Below are positions 33,310 through 42,652 of a stretch of DNA of 64,000 nucleotides, piece after piece. The stretch lies in the NCBI RefSeq assembly GCF_001953885.1, contig NZ_MQUS01000038.1, positions 1-64,000 on the forward strand, given 5' to 3'. Both the position numbers and the translations under genes were made by a program. The stretch's first letter is position 1. Each line of letters opens with the position of its first letter. Source of the stretch: Streptomyces sp. IMTB 2501. Lineage in GTDB: Bacteria > Actinomycetota > Actinomycetes > Streptomycetales > Streptomycetaceae. The notes beneath the pieces are model-generated. The model saw nothing but the letters and a program-made list of their open reading frames with translations. It did not search any database and was not told where the DNA came from.

Positions 33310-34017
33310 CTACGACGAGGCGGGCTGCCCCGGCCCGCCGCCTACGCTGTCGCCGAGGAACGTGACCGTCTCCGCGAGCGGTGCCCGGTCGGTGCGGGCG
33401 AACGGCGCCGACCGGTCCTCGAAGCCGATCGACAGACCCGCGAACAGGACCAGTTCCTCCGGAGGGTCCACCACCTCCGCGACCGTGCGGTGGTACACCG
33501 ACCACGCCATCTGCGCACAGCTGTGCAGCCCCTCGGTCCGGAGCAGCAGCATCACCGTCTGGAGATACATCCCGAGGTCGGCCCACTGCGCCGCGCCCAT
33601 GTCGCGGTCGATGTAGCACAGCAGGAGACACGGGGCGCCGAAACACCGCCAGTTCGCGGCGACGGCGGCCCGGCGGGCCTCCGTGTCCTCGCGCCGGATC
33701 CCGAGCGCCGCGAAACGCCGGGTGGCCGCCGCCGACCGCCGTTGCCGGTACGGGGACTTCGGCTCCGGCGGATACATCCGGTAGTGCCGCTCGTCCCCGG
33801 GATCACCGGCCTCGGCGCGCTCGGAGGCGCGCTTCTTCAGCTCGGCCAGCGGGGTGCCGCTGAGTACATAGACGTGCCACGGCTGGAGGTTGCCGGCCGA
33901 AGGGGAGCGCGTGGCGGCGGCCAGAACCCGCTCCAGCGCCGCACGCGGGACGGGTTCGTCCGTGAAGGACCGCACCGCCCGCCGGCTCGCAACCGCCTCG
34001 TACACATCCACCCGCAT
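33310..34017 (-). CDS. Nitroreductase family protein
   Basis: A 235-aa FMN-dependent enzyme. The N-terminal ASRRAVRSFTDEPVP and SPSAGNLQPWHVYVL motifs form the phosphate and isoalloxazine site of nitroreductases, and the WADLGMYLQTVMLLLRTEGLHSC helix is typical. It reduces nitro or quinone-like compounds with NAD(P)H. ATG 34017 has AGGAGG five bases upstream, which is decisive against the longer frame that starts at 34191. The adjacent upstream stretch holds a degenerate MITE-like repeat. Confidence 0.88.
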   Translation of the reverse strand: MRVDVYEAVASRRAVRSFTDEPVPRAALERVLAAATRSPSAGNLQPWHVYVLSGTPLAELKKRASERAEAGDPGDERHYRMYPPEPKSPYRQRRSAAATRRFAALGIRREDTEARRAAVAANWRCFGAPCLLLCYIDRDMGAAQWADLGMYLQTVMLLLRTEGLHSCAQMAWSVYHRTVAEVVDPPEELVLFAGLSIGFEDRSAPFARTDRAPLAETVTFLGDSVGGGPGQPASS

Positions 34018-34107
34018 GACCTCCTGGCCGACTCGGTCTTCCGCCGTACAGGCGGACTTCCGCAGTACTGACGGAGGCCGGCCCGAGGATGTGACGACGG
34101 CTTCCGA

Positions 34108-34240
34108 ACTCCCGTCGTCCGCCCGAAGGGCGGGCCGCGCGGCGTCAGGTGCGGGGAACCGGCGAGCATGGCGTCGCGCGGCTGGAGGCACCTCCCACGC
34201 CCTTGAGGCAGTGGGGGAGGGAGTTTGACGACAGGCCCTG
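34108..34240. repeat. Degenerate MITE-like element, copy 2
   Basis: The stretch CCCGTCGTCCGCCCG-AGGGCGGGC near 34111-34134, the CGCGGCGTC segment and the end TTTGACGACAGGCCCT match, in reverse, the element at 37914-38105 with many changes. The inner part around 34170-34220 differs. Only one terminal repeat is recognisable, so this is an old or truncated copy. It fills most of the gap between the nitroreductase and the ANTAR gene. Confidence 0.5.
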
Positions 34241-34254
34241 GGGCGGACGGATCG

Positions 34255-34623
34255 TCACCGTTCCGTAGTCGGGGGCTCGCCCACGTCGGCGTACCGGCGG
34301 TAGCGCGCGATCGCCTTGCGCAGTTCGGTCCGCTGCGGTTCCGGGAGCGTCCCGCCCTGGGCGTGGTCCAGGATGTGCTCGGCGACGGTCCGCAGTTTGA
34401 CGTTGGTGCGCTGGGAGACGTCCCGCAGTGCCCGCCAGGCATCCTCGGGGGCGATCCGCCCGAGGACGACCAGGGCTCCGATGGCCTGGTCGATCACCGC
34501 GTGCGAGGACACGGCGCGCCGCAACTGCTGGTTCTCGTTCACCAGCCGGTCGTGGGCCGAGACCAGCTCGCTGACGGAGAGCAGGGTCAGTGGCTGGTGC
34601 CGGGAGAGGGCGAAGAAGGCCAT
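34255..34623 (-). CDS. ANTAR domain protein
   Basis: A 122-aa protein. A short helical head (SELVSAHDRLVNENQQLRRAV) leads into an ANTAR domain (VIDQAIGALVVLGRIAPEDAWRALRDVSQRTNVKLRTVAEHIL), the three-helix RNA-binding antiterminator fold. The usual sensor (GAF or receiver) domain is absent, so it may bind RNA directly or pair with another protein. ATG 34623 begins the compact protein and follows an AGAGG site; a longer frame upstream is proline-rich and unconvincing. It is divergent from MgtC. Confidence 0.82.
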   Translation of the reverse strand: MAFFALSRHQPLTLLSVSELVSAHDRLVNENQQLRRAVSSHAVIDQAIGALVVLGRIAPEDAWRALRDVSQRTNVKLRTVAEHILDHAQGGTLPEPQRTELRKAIARYRRYADVGEPPTTER

Positions 34624-34807
34624 GGGGGACCTCTGCGGGGGTTGAGGGCGTCGCTGTGGCGCCTGCACCGGGCGGGCGCCCGCACGCGGAGGGGACACCC
34701 GGATTGAACCACCCGGACCCGAGGAATCGCGGTCCCGTCGCGGGGTAGGCGCGCGCAGCGGACCATCGAATAGCCCTGACAGGGGCGGATCGACATGAGA
34801 GGTGTGC

Positions 34808-35545
34808 ATGACAGGAGCGGGGCTCGCGGCACCGTTGTGGGACGTGCACAACGGCCAGGGGGTGCGGCAGCTGGCCGAGCTGGGGCTGGCACTGCTGCTG
34901 TCCAGCCTGATCGGCTGGGAGCGGGCGGCTCAGCAGAAGAGCGCCGGACTGCGCACGCACACGCTGGTCGGCATCGCGAGCGCGCTGATGATGGAGGTGT
35001 CCCAGCACGGGTTCACGGCGGTGCTCGGGCTGCAGCACGTCTCCTTCGACCCCTCCCGGGTCGCCGCGCAGATCGTGTCCGGCATCGGCTTCATCGGCGG
35101 CGGTCTGATCTTCGTACGACGGGACGCCGTACGGGGTCTGACGACCGCCGCCACCATCTGGCTGACGGCCGCGGTCGGCATGGCCTGCGGCGGCGGGCTG
35201 CCCATCCTGGCGCTGGCGGTGACCGCCCTGCACTTCCTCGTGGTGCGCGGCTATCCGCTGTTCACGTCCCGGCTGATCCCCGAGACGGCCATCACCGGCT
35301 TCGAGGCACGGCTGACCTACCGGACCGGGGCGGCCCTGCTCCCGCGCCTGATGGAGACGTGCACCCGGCGCGGCTTCCGGATCGTGCAGGTCAGGGTCGA
35401 ACGGCTGCCCGGCCGCACGGACGACGCGGCCCGGGTACTGCTGGGGCTCGAAGGCACCGAGGACCCGACGGCGCTGGCATCGGAGCTGTTCCATGAGGAG
35501 GGAGTGCTCGACGTCGAGGTGAGTGCCGCGGCGGACGACGAATAG
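34808..35545 (+). CDS. MgtC/SapB family membrane protein
   Basis: A 245-aa protein with about five helices. The family motif LIGWERAAQQKSAGLRTHTLVG (conserved GxER and the loop LRTH) and IVSGIGFIGGGLIF are present. A C-terminal ~80-residue soluble domain (ACT-like, as in MgtC) follows. Members are linked to magnesium limitation and virulence. ATG 34808 is preceded by GAGAGG. It is upstream of hypX by 66 bases but on its own probably unrelated to the hydrogenase. Confidence 0.88.
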   Translation: MTGAGLAAPLWDVHNGQGVRQLAELGLALLLSSLIGWERAAQQKSAGLRTHTLVGIASALMMEVSQHGFTAVLGLQHVSFDPSRVAAQIVSGIGFIGGGLIFVRRDAVRGLTTAATIWLTAAVGMACGGGLPILALAVTALHFLVVRGYPLFTSRLIPETAITGFEARLTYRTGAALLPRLMETCTRRGFRIVQVRVERLPGRTDDAARVLLGLEGTEDPTALASELFHEEGVLDVEVSAAADDE

Positions 35546-35611
35546 CGTAGATGGACGATTCGGCGCGGCGGTGCTTCACGCCACCCCGGCCAGGCGCCAC
35601 GATGCCGTGTC

Positions 35612-37321
35612 ATGGACATTTTGCTCGTCGCCAGTGCGTTCAACAGCCTCTCCCAGCGTGTGTACGCCGAACTGTCGGATCTCGGCCACCGCGTGGACGT
35701 CGTCCTCGCCTCGCAGGGCGTCGACCGGGTCCGGGCCGCCGTACACGAACTGCGGCCGGAGCTGGTCATCGCGCCGATGCTGAAGACCGCCCTGCCCGAG
35801 GACGTGTGGCGCGAACACACCTGTCTGATCGTGCATCCGGGGCCGCCCGGAGACCGCGGCCCGTCCTCGCTGGACTGGGCCGTGGCCGAGCGGGCGCACC
35901 GGTGGGGCGTGACGGTCCTGCAAGCGGAAGCGGCGATGGACGCGGGCGCCATCTGGGCGGCGGAGCCTTTCCCCGTGGCACCGGTCGGCAAGAGCGACCT
36001 GTACCGCAACGAGGTCTCCGACGCCGCCGTCACCGCCGTCCGCACCGCCGTACGGCGCTACGCCGAAGGCTCCTACAAGCCCCGGCCGCAGACCGACGAG
36101 TCGATCGGCGTGGTCTGGCGCGACGTCTTCCGGCAGGAGCGCCGGCATATCGACTGGGCGGGGGACGACACCGAGACGGTCCTGCGTAAACTCCGTGGCG
36201 CCGACTCGCAGCCGGGCGTCCGCGACGAAGTTCTCGGCCGGGAGGTGTTCCTGCACGGCGGTCACCCCGAGGACCAGCTGCGCGGCCACCCCGGCGAACT
36301 GCTCGCCCGGCGGGCGGGCGCCGTCTGCCGGGCCACCCGCGACGGCGCCGTCTGGATCCCGGAACTGCGCCCCCGCAAGAACTCCGGCGACCCCGCACCC
36401 TTCCGCCGGCCGGCCGCCTCCGTGCTGGCCGCCTGGGAGCCCTCCCTCGAACTCCCCGAAGCGCCCGTCCCGCTGAACCTGCCCGCCGACCGGCGCACCT
36501 GGACCGACATCCGCTACCGGCAGCGCGGTGACGTCGGCTTCCTCGGCTTCTCCTTCCCGGGCGGCGCGATGAGCACCGACCAGTGCCAACGGCTGCTCGC
36601 CGCCTACCGGCACGCGCTCTCGCACCCCACCCGCGTCCTCGTACTCGGCGGGGACCGCGACTTCTTCTCCAACGGCATCCATCTGAACGTCATCGAGGCG
36701 GCCCCCGACCCGGCCCAGGAGTCGTGGGCCAACCTCAACGCCATGGACGACCTGGTCGAGGCGGTCCTGCGCACCACCGACCGGCTGGTCGTGTCCGCAC
36801 TGGCCGGCAACGCGGCGGCCGGCGGCGCCATGCTCGCCCTCGCCGCCGACGAGGTGTGGTGCCGCACCGGCGTCGTCCTCAACCCGCACTACCGGCGCAT
36901 GGGTCTGTACGGCTCGGAGTTCTGGACGTACACCCTGCCCCGCCGCGTCGGACCGGAGCAGGCCCACCGGCTGACCACCGAGGCCCTGCCCGTCAGCGCC
37001 GCGTCCGCCGAGCGGCTGGGCCTCGTGGACCGGCTCGTACCGGCCGCGCCCGGCGACTTCCCGGACGAGGTCCGGCAGCTGGCGGCCGAACTCGCCTCCT
37101 CGCCCTTCCTGGACGCGCGGGTCGCCGCCAAGTCCGCGGCCCGCGCCGCGGGCGAGGGTGAACGCCCGCTCGCCGCGTACCGCGAGGCCGAACTGGCCCG
37201 CATGCACACCCTCTTCTTCGACCCGGAGGCCCCCTACCACGCCCTGCGCTCCGCCTTCGTCCGCAAGACCCCGTCCGGTTCACCCCGGCCCCTGACCCCG
37301 CCCTCGGGAGACCTCCGTTGA
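35612..37321 (+). CDS. hypX: Hydrogenase maturation protein HypX
   Basis: A 569-aa two-domain enzyme. Residues 1-~280 resemble formyltransferases (LLVASAFNSLSQRVYAEL; LIVHPGPPGDRGPSSLDWAV). Residues ~310-520 form a crotonase-like domain (VLVLGGDRDFFSNGIHLN and SALAGNAAAGGAMLALAADEVW). HypX converts N10-formyl-tetrahydrofolate to CO for the active-site iron of [NiFe] hydrogenases, letting them be built in air. It begins the plus-strand maturation operon, and its stop overlaps the protease start (TTGA at 37318-37321). No strong ribosome site is visible before ATG 35612. Confidence 0.92.
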   Translation: MDILLVASAFNSLSQRVYAELSDLGHRVDVVLASQGVDRVRAAVHELRPELVIAPMLKTALPEDVWREHTCLIVHPGPPGDRGPSSLDWAVAERAHRWGVTVLQAEAAMDAGAIWAAEPFPVAPVGKSDLYRNEVSDAAVTAVRTAVRRYAEGSYKPRPQTDESIGVVWRDVFRQERRHIDWAGDDTETVLRKLRGADSQPGVRDEVLGREVFLHGGHPEDQLRGHPGELLARRAGAVCRATRDGAVWIPELRPRKNSGDPAPFRRPAASVLAAWEPSLELPEAPVPLNLPADRRTWTDIRYRQRGDVGFLGFSFPGGAMSTDQCQRLLAAYRHALSHPTRVLVLGGDRDFFSNGIHLNVIEAAPDPAQESWANLNAMDDLVEAVLRTTDRLVVSALAGNAAAGGAMLALAADEVWCRTGVVLNPHYRRMGLYGSEFWTYTLPRRVGPEQAHRLTTEALPVSAASAERLGLVDRLVPAAPGDFPDEVRQLAAELASSPFLDARVAAKSAARAAGEGERPLAAYREAELARMHTLFFDPEAPYHALRSAFVRKTPSGSPRPLTPPSGDLR

Positions 37322-37884
37322 CGCCGCGTCTGCTGGTGGCCGGCGTCGGCAACATCTTCCTCGCCGACGACGCCTTCGGCCCCGAAGTGATCCGTGCCCT
37401 CGACCGGCGCCCGCTGCCGCCCGTGGTACACGTGCACGACTACGGCATCCGGGGCATGGACCTCGCCTACGACCTGCTCGACGGATACGACACCGTCGTC
37501 CTGGTCGACACCGCGCGCCGCGGCCACCGTCCAGGCACCCTCTCCCTGATCGAGGCCGGACCGCCGGACGGCACCGTCGTACCCGAGGCCCACGGCATGG
37601 ACCCGGCGAAGGTGCTGGCCCTGGCCACCCACCTCGGCGACGAGCCCCTGCCCCGCGTCCTCGTCCTGGCCTGCGAGCCCGAGGTGCTGCCCGTCGGCGA
37701 CGCGGACCTCCTCCCGGGGCTCAGCGCACCGGTCCGGGCAGCCGTCGGCCGGGCTGTGGACGCCCTGCACACACTGATCCCGGCCCTGCTCGCCGACCCC
37801 GCCGCGCCCGCACCCCCGTTGGGCCACCCGATGGAATCCGCGCCCGCACACCCGGCTGCGCTGCCCGGCACGGCGGCCGGCTGA
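37318..37884 (+). CDS. Hydrogenase large-subunit maturation protease (HyaD/HybD family)
   Basis: A 188-aa endopeptidase. It shows the GVGNIFLADDAFGPEV motif, whose Asp and Glu bind nickel, then LVDTARR and HGMDP with the other expected Asp and His. It clips the C-terminal tail of the large subunit after the DPCxxCxxH motif once nickel is inserted; here the tail after H575 of HhyL is 22 residues. TTG start overlapping the HypX stop by four bases. The Pro/Ala-rich last ~30 residues look like a family-specific extension. Confidence 0.9.
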   Translation: MTPRLLVAGVGNIFLADDAFGPEVIRALDRRPLPPVVHVHDYGIRGMDLAYDLLDGYDTVVLVDTARRGHRPGTLSLIEAGPPDGTVVPEAHGMDPAKVLALATHLGDEPLPRVLVLACEPEVLPVGDADLLPGLSAPVRAAVGRAVDALHTLIPALLADPAAPAPPLGHPMESAPAHPAALPGTAAG

Positions 37885-37913
37885 GCGGAAGATCGATGAG
37901 GCCGGGGCCTTGA

Positions 37914-38105
37914 GGCCCTGTCGTCACGTTCCCGCCCGCACCGCGACGCCTGGCACGCACTCCCCCGGAGGGGGCACCCCCAGCCGCGTTGCCGAATCGC
38001 CCACGTGGCTCCGCCACGAGGGCGCTCCGGCGCCTTGCGATCGCATGCACCAGACGCCGCGGTGCCCGCCCTCCGGGCGGACGACGGGGATGTGACGACA
38101 GGGCC
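37914..38105. mobile_element. 192-bp MITE-like element with 14-bp terminal inverted repeats
   Basis: The ends GGCCCTGTCGTCAC (37914-37927) and GTGACGACAGGGCC (38092-38105) are perfect inverted repeats. The interior has no gene. No target-site duplication is visible. It lies 29 bases after the protease gene and 49 bases before hypB, inside the maturation operon, so it may act as an intercistronic structure or bring a promoter. A degenerate relative is at 34108-34240, and no transposase is nearby. Confidence 0.75.
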
Positions 38106-38154
38106 CAGGCAGTGCCCCGGGCCCCACCGCCCCCGCATCCGAGGAGCAGCGCCC

Positions 38155-38877
38155 ATGTGCCGGTCCGACGTCAAGCAGGCCGTCCTGGCCAAGAACGACG
38201 ACCTGGCCGCGGAGCTGCGCGGCGACCTCGCCCGGCAGGGCGTGACCGTCGTCAACCTGCTGTCCAGCCCCGGCAGCGGCAAGACCGAACTCCTCGCCCG
38301 GGTCCTGGCCCGCGCCGTGGAACAGGGCGTCCCCGTGGCCGCCCTGACCGCCGACCTGGCCACCGAGAACGACGCCGTACGGCTGGCCCGTTCCGGCGCA
38401 CCCGTCCAGCAGCTGCTCACCGACGGGCTGTGCCACCTGGAGGCCCGTCAGGTCCGGGCCCGGCTGACAGGATGGCTGCCGGCGGACACCTCGGTGCTCT
38501 TCGTCGAGAACGTCGGCAATCTCGTCTGCCCGGCCGCGTACGACCTCGGCGAGACCCTGCGGGTCGTGCTCATGGCGGTCACCGAGGGCGAGGACAAACC
38601 GCTGAAATACCCGACCGCGTTCGGTTCCGCCCATCTGGTCGTGATCACCAAGACCGACCTCGCCGAACCGGCCGGCTTCGACGAGACCGCCTTCCGGACC
38701 AACGTCCACCGGGTCAACCCGGGCGTGCGGATCGTACGGTCCTGCGCCCGCACCGGCTCCGGAGTCGCCACCCTCCTGGACCGCGCCCTCGCCGCCCGGG
38801 ACGGCACCCCGCACCGGCCGCCCCTCGCGCCGCATTCGCACGGCCACCACCACGCCGCCGACGCTCCCACCGTATGA
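38155..38877 (+). CDS. hypB: Hydrogenase nickel-insertion GTPase HypB
   Basis: A 240-aa SIMIBI-class GTPase. The P-loop reads SSPGSGKTE near residue 38, followed by NLVCPAAYDLGE and TKTDL (guanine specificity). The C-terminus carries the His-rich run HSHGHHH, which may store nickel. It works with HypA to load nickel. ATG 38155 has GAGGAG ten bases upstream. Its stop overlaps hypF by ATGA. The MITE-like element ends 49 bases before the start. Confidence 0.93.
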   Translation: MCRSDVKQAVLAKNDDLAAELRGDLARQGVTVVNLLSSPGSGKTELLARVLARAVEQGVPVAALTADLATENDAVRLARSGAPVQQLLTDGLCHLEARQVRARLTGWLPADTSVLFVENVGNLVCPAAYDLGETLRVVLMAVTEGEDKPLKYPTAFGSAHLVVITKTDLAEPAGFDETAFRTNVHRVNPGVRIVRSCARTGSGVATLLDRALAARDGTPHRPPLAPHSHGHHHAADAPTV

Positions 38878-41216
38878 CCGCGCCCGCCACCGGCCTCGTG
38901 CGCCGTCGGCTCACCGTGCGCGGAACCGTGCAGGGGGTGGGCTTCCGGCCGTACGTGCACCGGCTCGCCGCAGGGCTCGGCCTGTCCGGGTTCGTCGGCA
39001 ACACCGGTGACGGCGTGCTCGTCGAGGTCGAGGGCCCGGCGGACGAGGTCGACCGGTTCTGCCTCACGCTGGCCGAACAGCCGCCGCCGCTGGCCGCCGT
39101 GAGCGGCATCGCCGGTGAGGACCTGCCCACCACCGGCGGCACCGGACCCTTCGCGATCCGCTCCACCGAACGGGCCGGGGGCCGCACCCAGCTTCCGCCG
39201 GACACCGCGACCTGCGCCGACTGCCTGCGCGATCTGGCCGATCGGGCCGACCGCCGGCACCGGCACCCGTTCGTCACCTGCACCCACTGCGGTCCGCGCT
39301 TCACCGTCGCCACCGGGATGCCGTACGACCGCGCGGCCACCACCATGGCCGGCTTCCCGATGTGTCCGGCCTGTTCCCGCGAGTACGGCGACCCCGCCGA
39401 CCGGCGCTTCCACGCCCAGCCGGTCGCCTGCCCCGGCTGCGGGCCGCGGCTCACCCTGATCCCGGCCCTGAGCGGCCTCCGCGCGGCAAGGGACGCGAAC
39501 GCCCTCGCCACGGCGCGGGCGCTGCTGGCCGCTGGCCGGATCGTCGCCGTCAAGGGACTCGGCGGCTACCACCTGGCGTGCGACGCCACCGACGACCGGG
39601 CCGTGGCCACCCTGCGCCGCCGCAAGGAACGGGGCGGCAAGGCCTTCGCGGTGATGTGCGCGGACCTCGCCACCGCGGAGCGGCTCGCGGTGCTCTCCGC
39701 AGCAGAGCGGGCCGCGCTGACCAGTGCCCGCCGCCCCATCGTGCTGCTGCGCCGCCGCACCACGCAGGACGGCCCCCGCCTCGCCGGCCAGGTCTGTCCG
39801 GGCAGCCCGCAGGTGGGCCTGATGCTGCCCTACACCCCGGTCCACACCCTGCTGTTCGGGCTGCCCGGCGATCCCCCCGGCCCGCGCGCGCTGGTGATGA
39901 CGAGCGGCAACCGCTCCGGCGAGCCCATCGTCACCGACGACGCCGAGGCGCTGACCCGGCTCGCCGGACTGGCCGACGCCTGGCTCACCCACGACCGGCC
40001 CATCGCCTCGCCGTGCGACGACTCCCTGCTGCGGGTACGCCCGGACGGCACCGAACAGGTCCTCAGACGCTCCCGTGGCTATGTCCCCCGCCCGCTGCGC
40101 CTCCCGGTCCCGGTCCGTCCCACCCTCGCCGTCGGCGGCGACCTGAAGAACGTCCCGTGCCTCGGCGAGGGCGACCACGCCTGGTTCGGGCCGCACATCG
40201 GCGACATGGGCGCCCTCGCCACCCTGGAGGCCGCCGAGCGCGCCGAACGGCACCTGAGCCTGTTGACAGGAGTCGCCCCGGCCCTCGTCGCCGCCGACCG
40301 GCACCCCGGCTACCACTCGACGCGCTGGGCCCGGCGCCGCGCCGCGAAGATGCCCTTGCGGCTGGTCCAGCACCACCACGCCCACATCGCCTCCGCGATG
40401 GCCGAGCACGGCCTGGACGGCACCACCCCGGTGATCGGCGTCGCCTTCGACGGCACCGGATACGGCGACGACGCCACCGTGTGGGGCGGTGAGGTCCTGC
40501 TCGCCGACTACACCGGCTACCGGCGCTTCGCCCACCTCACCCCCGCCCCGCTGCCCGGCGGAGACGCCGGCGTGGCCAACCCCTGCCGGCTGGCCCTGGC
40601 CCGGCTGTGGGCGGCCGATATGCCCTGGGATCCGGATCTGCCGAGCGTCCAGGCCTGTACGGACGGCGAACGCGCCGTACTGCGACGGCAGTTGGAGCGG
40701 CAGGTGGCGTGTGTGCCGACGACCAGCATGGGCCGCCTGTTCGACGCGGTGTCGTCCCTGGCCGGTGTGTGTCACCGTGCGGGATACGAGGCGCAGGCCG
40801 CGCTGGAACTGGAGGCGGCGGCGCTGGAGGCCCGGGACGCGGACAGCGTGTCGTACCCCTTCGGGCTCACCGGTACGGGTGTCCTCGCCTGCGACCCCGC
40901 ACCGATGCTGAGGACCCTGCTCGTGGACCGGCGCCATGGCATCCCCGCACCGGTCCTGGCGGCCCGCTTCCACCGAGGCGTCGCCGGAGCGGTCGCCGAG
41001 ATCTGCCGGCGCGCCCGCGCGGAGACCGGCCTGACCACCGTCGCCCTCACCGGAGGCGTATTCGCCAACGCCCTGCTGGAGGAGGAGACCGCCTCGCTGC
41101 TCGCCGGGGCGGGATTCGCGGTCCTCCGGCACTGTGAAGTCCCCCCGAACGACGGAGGGTTGGCGCTCGGTCAGCTCATGGTCGCGGGAACAGCAAACCA
41201 CCACGAGACGGAGTGA
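38874..41216 (+). CDS. hypF: Carbamoyltransferase HypF
   Basis: A 780-aa enzyme. The order of parts is acylphosphatase-like (RGTVQGVGFRPYVHRLA), zinc fingers (CADCL..., CTHCGPRF..., CPACSREYGD..., CPGCGPRL), a YrdC-like domain, and a Kae1-like domain with QHHHAHIASAMAEHG. It activates carbamoyl phosphate and passes the carbamoyl group to the last cysteine of HypE, from which cyanide for the Fe site is made. It overlaps hypB by four bases and stops three bases before hypC. Confidence 0.93.
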   Translation: MTAPATGLVRRRLTVRGTVQGVGFRPYVHRLAAGLGLSGFVGNTGDGVLVEVEGPADEVDRFCLTLAEQPPPLAAVSGIAGEDLPTTGGTGPFAIRSTERAGGRTQLPPDTATCADCLRDLADRADRRHRHPFVTCTHCGPRFTVATGMPYDRAATTMAGFPMCPACSREYGDPADRRFHAQPVACPGCGPRLTLIPALSGLRAARDANALATARALLAAGRIVAVKGLGGYHLACDATDDRAVATLRRRKERGGKAFAVMCADLATAERLAVLSAAERAALTSARRPIVLLRRRTTQDGPRLAGQVCPGSPQVGLMLPYTPVHTLLFGLPGDPPGPRALVMTSGNRSGEPIVTDDAEALTRLAGLADAWLTHDRPIASPCDDSLLRVRPDGTEQVLRRSRGYVPRPLRLPVPVRPTLAVGGDLKNVPCLGEGDHAWFGPHIGDMGALATLEAAERAERHLSLLTGVAPALVAADRHPGYHSTRWARRRAAKMPLRLVQHHHAHIASAMAEHGLDGTTPVIGVAFDGTGYGDDATVWGGEVLLADYTGYRRFAHLTPAPLPGGDAGVANPCRLALARLWAADMPWDPDLPSVQACTDGERAVLRRQLERQVACVPTTSMGRLFDAVSSLAGVCHRAGYEAQAALELEAAALEARDADSVSYPFGLTGTGVLACDPAPMLRTLLVDRRHGIPAPVLAARFHRGVAGAVAEICRRARAETGLTTVALTGGVFANALLEEETASLLAGAGFAVLRHCEVPPNDGGLALGQLMVAGTANHHETE

Positions 41217-41219
41217 CCC

Positions 41220-41510
41220 ATGTGTCTGGCAGTGCCCGGCAAGGTCGTGTCCATCGACCATCGCGCCGACCCCCTGACCGGGCTGATCGACTTCGGCGGA
41301 GTGCGAAAACAGGCGTGCCTTGAGTATCTGCCCGACGTGCGGGTGGGGGAGTACGTCATCGTCCACGTCGGCTTCGCGCTGCAGCGCCTGGACGAGGAGT
41401 CGGCCCGGGCGTCCCTGGAGCTGTTCGAGCAACTGGGGCTGCTGGAAGAGGAGTTCGGGGACGCCTGGGAGCAGGCGGCCCGGCAGGAGAGCGGGAGTGA
41501 GGCCCGGTGA
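41220..41510 (+). CDS. hypC: HypC/HybG/HupF family maturation chaperone
   Basis: A 96-aa chaperone with the invariant start MCLAVPGKVV, where Cys2 is the functional residue. It carries the Fe(CN)2CO intermediate with HypD and docks on the large subunit. Start three bases after hypF; the stop overlaps hypD by GTGA at 41507-41510. Confidence 0.93.
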   Translation: MCLAVPGKVVSIDHRADPLTGLIDFGGVRKQACLEYLPDVRVGEYVIVHVGFALQRLDEESARASLELFEQLGLLEEEFGDAWEQAARQESGSEAR

Positions 41511-42652
41511 AGTACATCGACGAGTTCAACGACCCGGACCTGGCGCGGCGGTTGCTCGACGAGATCCGTGCCACGGTCACCCGGCCCTGGGCGCTGATGG
41601 AGGTGTGCGGTGGCCAGACCCACTCCATCATCCGTCACGGCATCGACCAACTGCTCCCGGACGAGGTCGAGTTGATCCACGGCCCGGGCTGCCCGGTGTG
41701 TGTCACGCCGCTCGACGTCATCGACAAGGCCCTGGAGATCGCCGCCCGCCCCGAGGTGATCTTCTGTTCCTTCGGGGACATGCTGCGCGTGCCCGGCACC
41801 GACCGCGACCTGTTCCGGGTCAAGGGCGAGGGCGGTGACGTACGCGTGGTGTACTCACCGCTGGACGCGCTCGACGTCGCTCGCAGGAACCCGGACCGCC
41901 AGGTCGTGTTCTTCGCCATCGGCTTCGAGACGACCGCTCCCGCCAACGCCATGGCCGTCCACCAGGCCCGTCGGCTGGGCCTCGGCAACTTCAGCCTGCT
42001 GGTCTCCCATGTCCGGGTCCCGCCCGCGATCGAGGCCATCATGACGGCACCGGAGTGCAGGGTGCAGGCTTTCCTCGCAGCCGGGCACGTGTGCAGCGTG
42101 ATGGGCGTAGCCGAATACCCCGAGCTGGCCGACCGGCACCGCGTGCCCGTCGTCGTGACCGGCTTCGAGCCGCTGGACATCCTTGAGGGCATCCGCCGCG
42201 CCGTCCACCAACTGGAGCGCGGCGAGCACCGCGTGGAGAACGCCTACCCGCGCGCCGTACGCGAGCGCGGCAACCCGGCGGCTCTGAGCATGCTGGAGGA
42301 GGTCTTCGAGGTGACCGACCGCAACTGGCGTGGCATCGGCCCCATCCCCGCCAGCGGCTGGCGGCTGTCCGAGACCTACCGGGCCTACGACGCCGAGCAC
42401 CGCTTCGATGTCACCGGGATCCGCACCGAGGAGCCCGCCGTGTGCCGCGCCGGCGAGGTGCTGCAGGGGCTGATCAAGCCGACCGAGTGCGAGGCCTTCG
42501 GTACCGCCTGCACCCCGCGCACCCCGCTCGGCGCCACCATGGTCTCCAGCGAGGGCGCCTGCGCGGCCTACCACCTCTACCGTCGGATGACCGACGGCCC
42601 GGCACAGCGGGGATCCCGCATCCCACGGGAGGAGCTGAACACCGTTGGCTGA
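41507..42652 (+). CDS. hypD: Hydrogenase cofactor scaffold HypD
   Basis: A 381-aa iron-sulphur scaffold. Motifs CGGQTHS and GPGCPVCVTP supply the conserved cysteines that hold iron during ligand assembly, and CTPRTPLGATMVSSEGACAAY near the C-terminus holds the [4Fe-4S] cysteines. It combines with HypC and receives cyanide from HypE. GTG start overlapping the hypC stop; eight-base overlap with hypE. Confidence 0.93.
   Translation: MKYIDEFNDPDLARRLLDEIRATVTRPWALMEVCGGQTHSIIRHGIDQLLPDEVELIHGPGCPVCVTPLDVIDKALEIAARPEVIFCSFGDMLRVPGTDRDLFRVKGEGGDVRVVYSPLDALDVARRNPDRQVVFFAIGFETTAPANAMAVHQARRLGLGNFSLLVSHVRVPPAIEAIMTAPECRVQAFLAAGHVCSVMGVAEYPELADRHRVPVVVTGFEPLDILEGIRRAVHQLERGEHRVENAYPRAVRERGNPAALSMLEEVFEVTDRNWRGIGPIPASGWRLSETYRAYDAEHRFDVTGIRTEEPAVCRAGEVLQGLIKPTECEAFGTACTPRTPLGATMVSSEGACAAYHLYRRMTDGPAQRGSRIPREELNTVG

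Noticed and set aside
38448..41432. 994-aa minus-strand frame opposite hypB and hypF
   Set aside because: No motif, shadow composition, and hypF on the plus strand is unambiguous.
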